DNA from: Kiritimatiellaceae bacterium
Lineage (GTDB): Bacteria > Verrucomicrobiota > Kiritimatiellia > Kiritimatiellales > Tichowtungiaceae
Direction of reading: 5' to 3'
NCBI GenBank assembly: GCA_013141415.1
Contig: JABFQY010000007.1
Coordinates: 18,462-82,461 of the forward strand
DNA: 64,000 bases
The translations under genes were made by a program, and so were the position numbers. Shown one piece after another: positions 61,414-64,000 of this stretch. Each line of letters starts with the position of its first letter. The stretch's first letter is position 1. A model generated the notes under the pieces. The model ran no database searches. It was not told the origin of the DNA and saw nothing but the letters and a program-made list of their open reading frames with translations.

Positions 61414-61442
61414 AAAGTAGTGCAGACAACAGGGCTTGTCAA
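61414..61442 (-). promoter_or_regulatory. Predicted tRNA-Lys promoter
   Basis: On the minus strand TTGACA and TACTTT are exactly 17 bp apart, ending 19 bp before the tRNA. Confidence 0.65.
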
Positions 61443-61483
61443 AAGCCAATCTGTTTAAATTTTAACAGTTTCAAAATACAAAA

Positions 61484-61510
61484 AAAACCGCCCGGGTTAA
61501 GGGCGGTTTT
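61484..61510 (-). terminator. Rho-independent terminator of the small secreted-protein gene
   Basis: AAAACCGCCC and GGGCGGTTTT pair with a 7-nt loop, followed on the minus strand by seven Ts. Confidence 0.9.
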
Positions 61511-61531
61511 TCGTAACGGAACGGTTCTGAA

Positions 61532-62194
61532 CTAATTTTGAGTTGTAGATACCGTGTTTCCGTCATCATCCACGTACCAGTAATAGTAAAAGGATTGTCC
61601 TGCATCATTCCGGCAGGAAACCCGGCTGGTAATCTCGTCAACGCTCTTCACTTTATACAGCTGTTCGACCACTGGGGTGAGAACGCCATCCTGCAAAATA
61701 CCGTATTGAACGGCATAGGCGGTTACCTTGGGGCGCTCCATTTTACCGTGGGGGATTCTGAATTCCCAGTTATCCTCGCCGGTGTACTCAGTTTCCCTTG
61801 GCGATGCCTGAGTACGGCTGATTTGAGCAAAACAGGTCTGACCGGCCTTGTCCGTCAGCTCAATCGTCACGCGCACAGTTAAAGTTACGTCATCACGTTT
61901 GTCCTGATAAGTATTAAACTTGAAGAGCTCGATCTTTTTATCTTTATCGTCGCGAACCGTGTCGCTTTGAATTGTTCCCAGTCTTACGGTGCCAGACAGT
62001 TTCTTCTGCAGGCGCGCAAGTTCATTGGACGTCATGTGCGGCATCGCATTCGTCACGGAGCTTAAAACCGCATTGGTTTCCAGATTGGAAACACCGTTGG
62101 TTGATGAAGTTTGTTTTGCCCCGGACGATTCTTCGCCGGATGCGGCAAGAGCGCCGCCGATGAATAAGAAAACGATCATCAAATAACGCTTCAT
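61532..62194 (-). CDS. Secreted protein of unknown function
   Basis: 220 residues from ATG 62194, after AAAGGA. Signal peptide (MIVFLFIGGALAASGEE minus the mature part), a Ser/Thr/Asn-rich linker, then a beta-rich domain (VTLTVRVTIELTDKAGQTC, EDNWEFRIPHGKMERPKV) and a C-terminus with FYYYWYVDDDG. I do not recognise a family. It is monocistronic with its own terminator. Confidence 0.8.
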   Translation of the reverse strand: MKRYLMIVFLFIGGALAASGEESSGAKQTSSTNGVSNLETNAVLSSVTNAMPHMTSNELARLQKKLSGTVRLGTIQSDTVRDDKDKKIELFKFNTYQDKRDDVTLTVRVTIELTDKAGQTCFAQISRTQASPRETEYTGEDNWEFRIPHGKMERPKVTAYAVQYGILQDGVLTPVVEQLYKVKSVDEITSRVSCRNDAGQSFYYYWYVDDDGNTVSTTQN

Positions 62195-62377
62195 AGAATA
62201 TCCTTTCAGCTGAAATTTCGCCTCAACCGTAGGCCGGGTCTCAATAAAAAGCAACAGGGCATTAAAAAATTTTAGGGTACGACCGCCGGTATGTTTATCC
62301 GCCAATGTTTAAGAACCCTGCCGCTTGCACGCCGGGCCTTTCACCGCTAAGATGCGCCACTTTTCAGAGGAGATTTT

Positions 62378-63841
62378 ATGCAGGATAACGAATACCGCCG
62401 TCAGCGCATTGAAAATATGAAACAGCTTGAAGCCGCCGGTTATCCGGCTTTCGGTTCCGCTTTCAACCGCACCGGCACACTGGCTGAACTCACCGCCTCG
62501 TTCGAAGAAGGCAAAACCGTTAGCGCCTGCGGACGGATCGTCGCCATACGCAAAATGGGTAAGATGGCGTTCGCCCATCTTTCCGACGGCTCGGCCAAGT
62601 TCCAGCTGATGGTTAAAAAGGATTTGATCGGCGAGACGATATTCGATGCCTTCAAACTGCTCGACCTCGGCGACATCATCGGCGTCACCGGCGAACTGTT
62701 CATTACCCAGACCGGCGAAAAAACCGTCCGCATTACCGAATGGAAACTCCTTTGCAAATCGCTGATTCCTTTGCCGGAAAAATTCCACGGCCTGCAGGAT
62801 GTCGAAACCCGCTACCGTCAGCGCGAACTTGATCTGATCTCGAACGACGAAGTCATGGCGCTGTTCAAAAAGCGCACAGCGGTGCTGAGTGAAATCCGCG
62901 CCTTCCTCGCGGCGCGCGGCTACAACGAAGTCGAAACACCGATGATTCAGCAGATCGCCGGCGGCGCGGCGGCATCGCCGTTTAAGACGCGCTACAACGC
63001 GCTCGGCACCGACATGTTTTTCCGTATCGCTCCGGAGCTTTACCTCAAGCGGCTGATTGTCGGCGGCATGGACAAAGTGTTCGAGATGAACCGCAACTTC
63101 CGTAACGAAGGACTCGACCGGACGCATAATCCGGAATTCACAGCGCTCGAAATCTACGAAGCCTACGGCGATATGCGCTCGATGCAGGAACTGGTGCAGA
63201 GCCTCGTCACCCATCTGGCGCAGAAAATTTTCGGCCGAATGGAAGTTGAATGGATGGGCAATCTGATTAACCTTTCCACGCCGTGGAAAGAAATCGCCTA
63301 CCGCGACCTGATCAAGGAACGCCTCGGCGCCGACTGGTTTGAAAAATCGGTCGATCAGGCGCGCGCCAAAGCCGACGAACTCGGCGTATTCGTCGAGCCG
63401 GGCGTCGATTTCGCCGCCGTCACGCACGAGATTTATGAGAAGAATATCGAAGGCACGCTGATTCAGCCGACGTTTGTTACCCGTCTTCCAGCCTTCCTCG
63501 TTCCGCTGGCCAAGCCGTGTGCCGACGATCCGTCGCTGGTGGATGTTTTCGAACTGATTGTCGGCGGAAAAGAACTGGCTCCGGCCTACAGCGAACTGAA
63601 TGACTCACTCGAACAGCGCCGCCGCTTTGAAGAACAGGCCGCAGGTGATCCGGCGAAAATCGACGACGATTTCCTCGACGCGCTCGAAACCGGCATGCCG
63701 CCGACCGGCGGAATGGGCATCGGTATCGACCGGCTCATGATGCTTCTGACCGGCTCCGACGCCATCCGCGACGTTATTCTTTTCCCCCAGCTCAAGCCGC
63801 GCAAGCGTGCCGGGCAGGGCGACGAAGAAAAACCGGAATAA
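62378..63841 (+). CDS. lysS: Lysyl-tRNA synthetase, class II
   Basis: 487 residues. An OB-fold anticodon domain is followed by class II motif 2 (FEMNRNFRNEGLDRTHNPEF) and motif 3 (GMGIGIDRLMMLL). It charges the tRNA-Lys encoded 1 kb upstream. Confidence 0.97.
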   Translation: MQDNEYRRQRIENMKQLEAAGYPAFGSAFNRTGTLAELTASFEEGKTVSACGRIVAIRKMGKMAFAHLSDGSAKFQLMVKKDLIGETIFDAFKLLDLGDIIGVTGELFITQTGEKTVRITEWKLLCKSLIPLPEKFHGLQDVETRYRQRELDLISNDEVMALFKKRTAVLSEIRAFLAARGYNEVETPMIQQIAGGAAASPFKTRYNALGTDMFFRIAPELYLKRLIVGGMDKVFEMNRNFRNEGLDRTHNPEFTALEIYEAYGDMRSMQELVQSLVTHLAQKIFGRMEVEWMGNLINLSTPWKEIAYRDLIKERLGADWFEKSVDQARAKADELGVFVEPGVDFAAVTHEIYEKNIEGTLIQPTFVTRLPAFLVPLAKPCADDPSLVDVFELIVGGKELAPAYSELNDSLEQRRRFEEQAAGDPAKIDDDFLDALETGMPPTGGMGIGIDRLMMLLTGSDAIRDVILFPQLKPRKRAGQGDEEKPE

Positions 63842-63842
63842 T

Positions 63843-63897
63843 GTGGAAGCGGCATCCCTGCCGCTTGTGATATCGCCCGGTCGGGGACCGGGCCTTC
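63843..63897. repeat. Decayed GTAG-type twin-hairpin REP after lysS
   Basis: Feet are GTGG and CTTC, not GTAG and CTAC, but both hairpins are intact: AAGCGGCA-TCCC-TGCCGCTT, 8-nt spacer, GCCCGGTC-GGG-GACCGGGC. The rest of the window (63898-64000) shows nothing I can assign. Confidence 0.8.
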
Positions 63898-64000
63898 TAT
63901 GGAGTCTGTCAACCGCTTCTGCTTATAATCCATTCCTTTCTCTGTTTCAAAAGACTGTCCGGCTGATTTAAAAGTGCGTTCATTTCGACTGAACGAACAA

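Noticed and set aside
62309..63427. 372-codon minus-strand frame opposite lysS
   Set aside because: Entirely antisense to a complete lysyl-tRNA synthetase gene, with no independent signals.

Overview
The window looks like a chromosomal segment of a Gram-negative, saccharolytic anaerobe or facultative anaerobe of the PVC superphylum, most likely Kiritimatiellota or a close relative. This placement is inferred from gene content and order, not from a marker tree. The supporting features are an LPS/KDO block running into lptB-hpf-hprK-ptsH-ptsI, a complete rnfABCDGE ion pump, a split glycine decarboxylase (gcvPA/gcvPB), a COX24-type mini ribosomal protein, and a dense load of REP-like palindromes with two REP-associated tyrosine transposases (RAYTs). 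GC content is moderate to high throughout, except for an AT-richer RDD gene near 36 kb.

Layout. 1-2.8 kb: a secreted GH3 beta-glycosidase cut by the window edge, and an M23 peptidase lipoprotein. 2.8-9.1 kb: a type I restriction-modification operon (hsdR, a four-helix/zinc-ribbon protein, an hsdM-hsdS fusion) whose 3' end carries tandem fossils of the hsdS tail separated by palindromes. 9.2-14.3 kb: rnfABCDGE. 14.4-21.1 kb: cell-wall hydrolase, glycogen phosphorylase, a KamA-type radical SAM enzyme, 6-phosphogluconate dehydrogenase and a patatin. 21.1-27.3 kb: a translationally coupled pair (putative six-hairpin glycosidase and transglutaminase-like protein), a GxxExxY protein in inverted repeats, and an unrecognised Arg-rich protein. 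27.3-31.5 kb: MarC, a free RAYT inside REPs, uridine kinase, and a B12/radical-SAM protein with a second RAYT inserted in frame. 31.5-43.6 kb: deformylase, an EamA transporter, nitroreductase, dCMP deaminase, DUF3108, kdsB, kdsA, lptA/C-like, lptB, hpf, hprK, HPr, EI and metK, then tRNA-Arg. 43.8-50.8 kb: DUF1638, a YhiN-like flavoprotein, trpD, gcvPA/PB, a Dabb protein and a CBM9-like secreted protein. 50.9-63.9 kb: a SpoU methyltransferase, an NtrB/NtrC-type pair, a GT-C-like membrane protein, fmt, a TPR lipoprotein, the COX24-like mini-gene, hisG, purN, dut, tRNA-Lys, a small secreted protein and lysS.

The most unusual feature is a palindrome system built to one plan: GTAG, a hairpin with an 8-bp stem and 3-4 nt loop, a spacer of 2-16 nt, a second 8-bp hairpin, then CTAC. 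Stem sequences differ from element to element, but the feet and the geometry hold. GTAG is the tetranucleotide read by the E. coli RAYT. In four separate genes (hsdMS, the 21-kb glycosidase, trpD and the Dabb gene) the TAG stop codon is part of the element's GTAG foot. One element pair lies in frame inside hsdM and adds exactly 45 codons, and a whole RAYT with its own REPs lies in frame between the B12 and radical-SAM domains of another gene. The window therefore appears to show REPs acting as coding-sequence modifiers, namely stop-codon donors, protein linkers and recombination scars, and not only as intergenic repeats.
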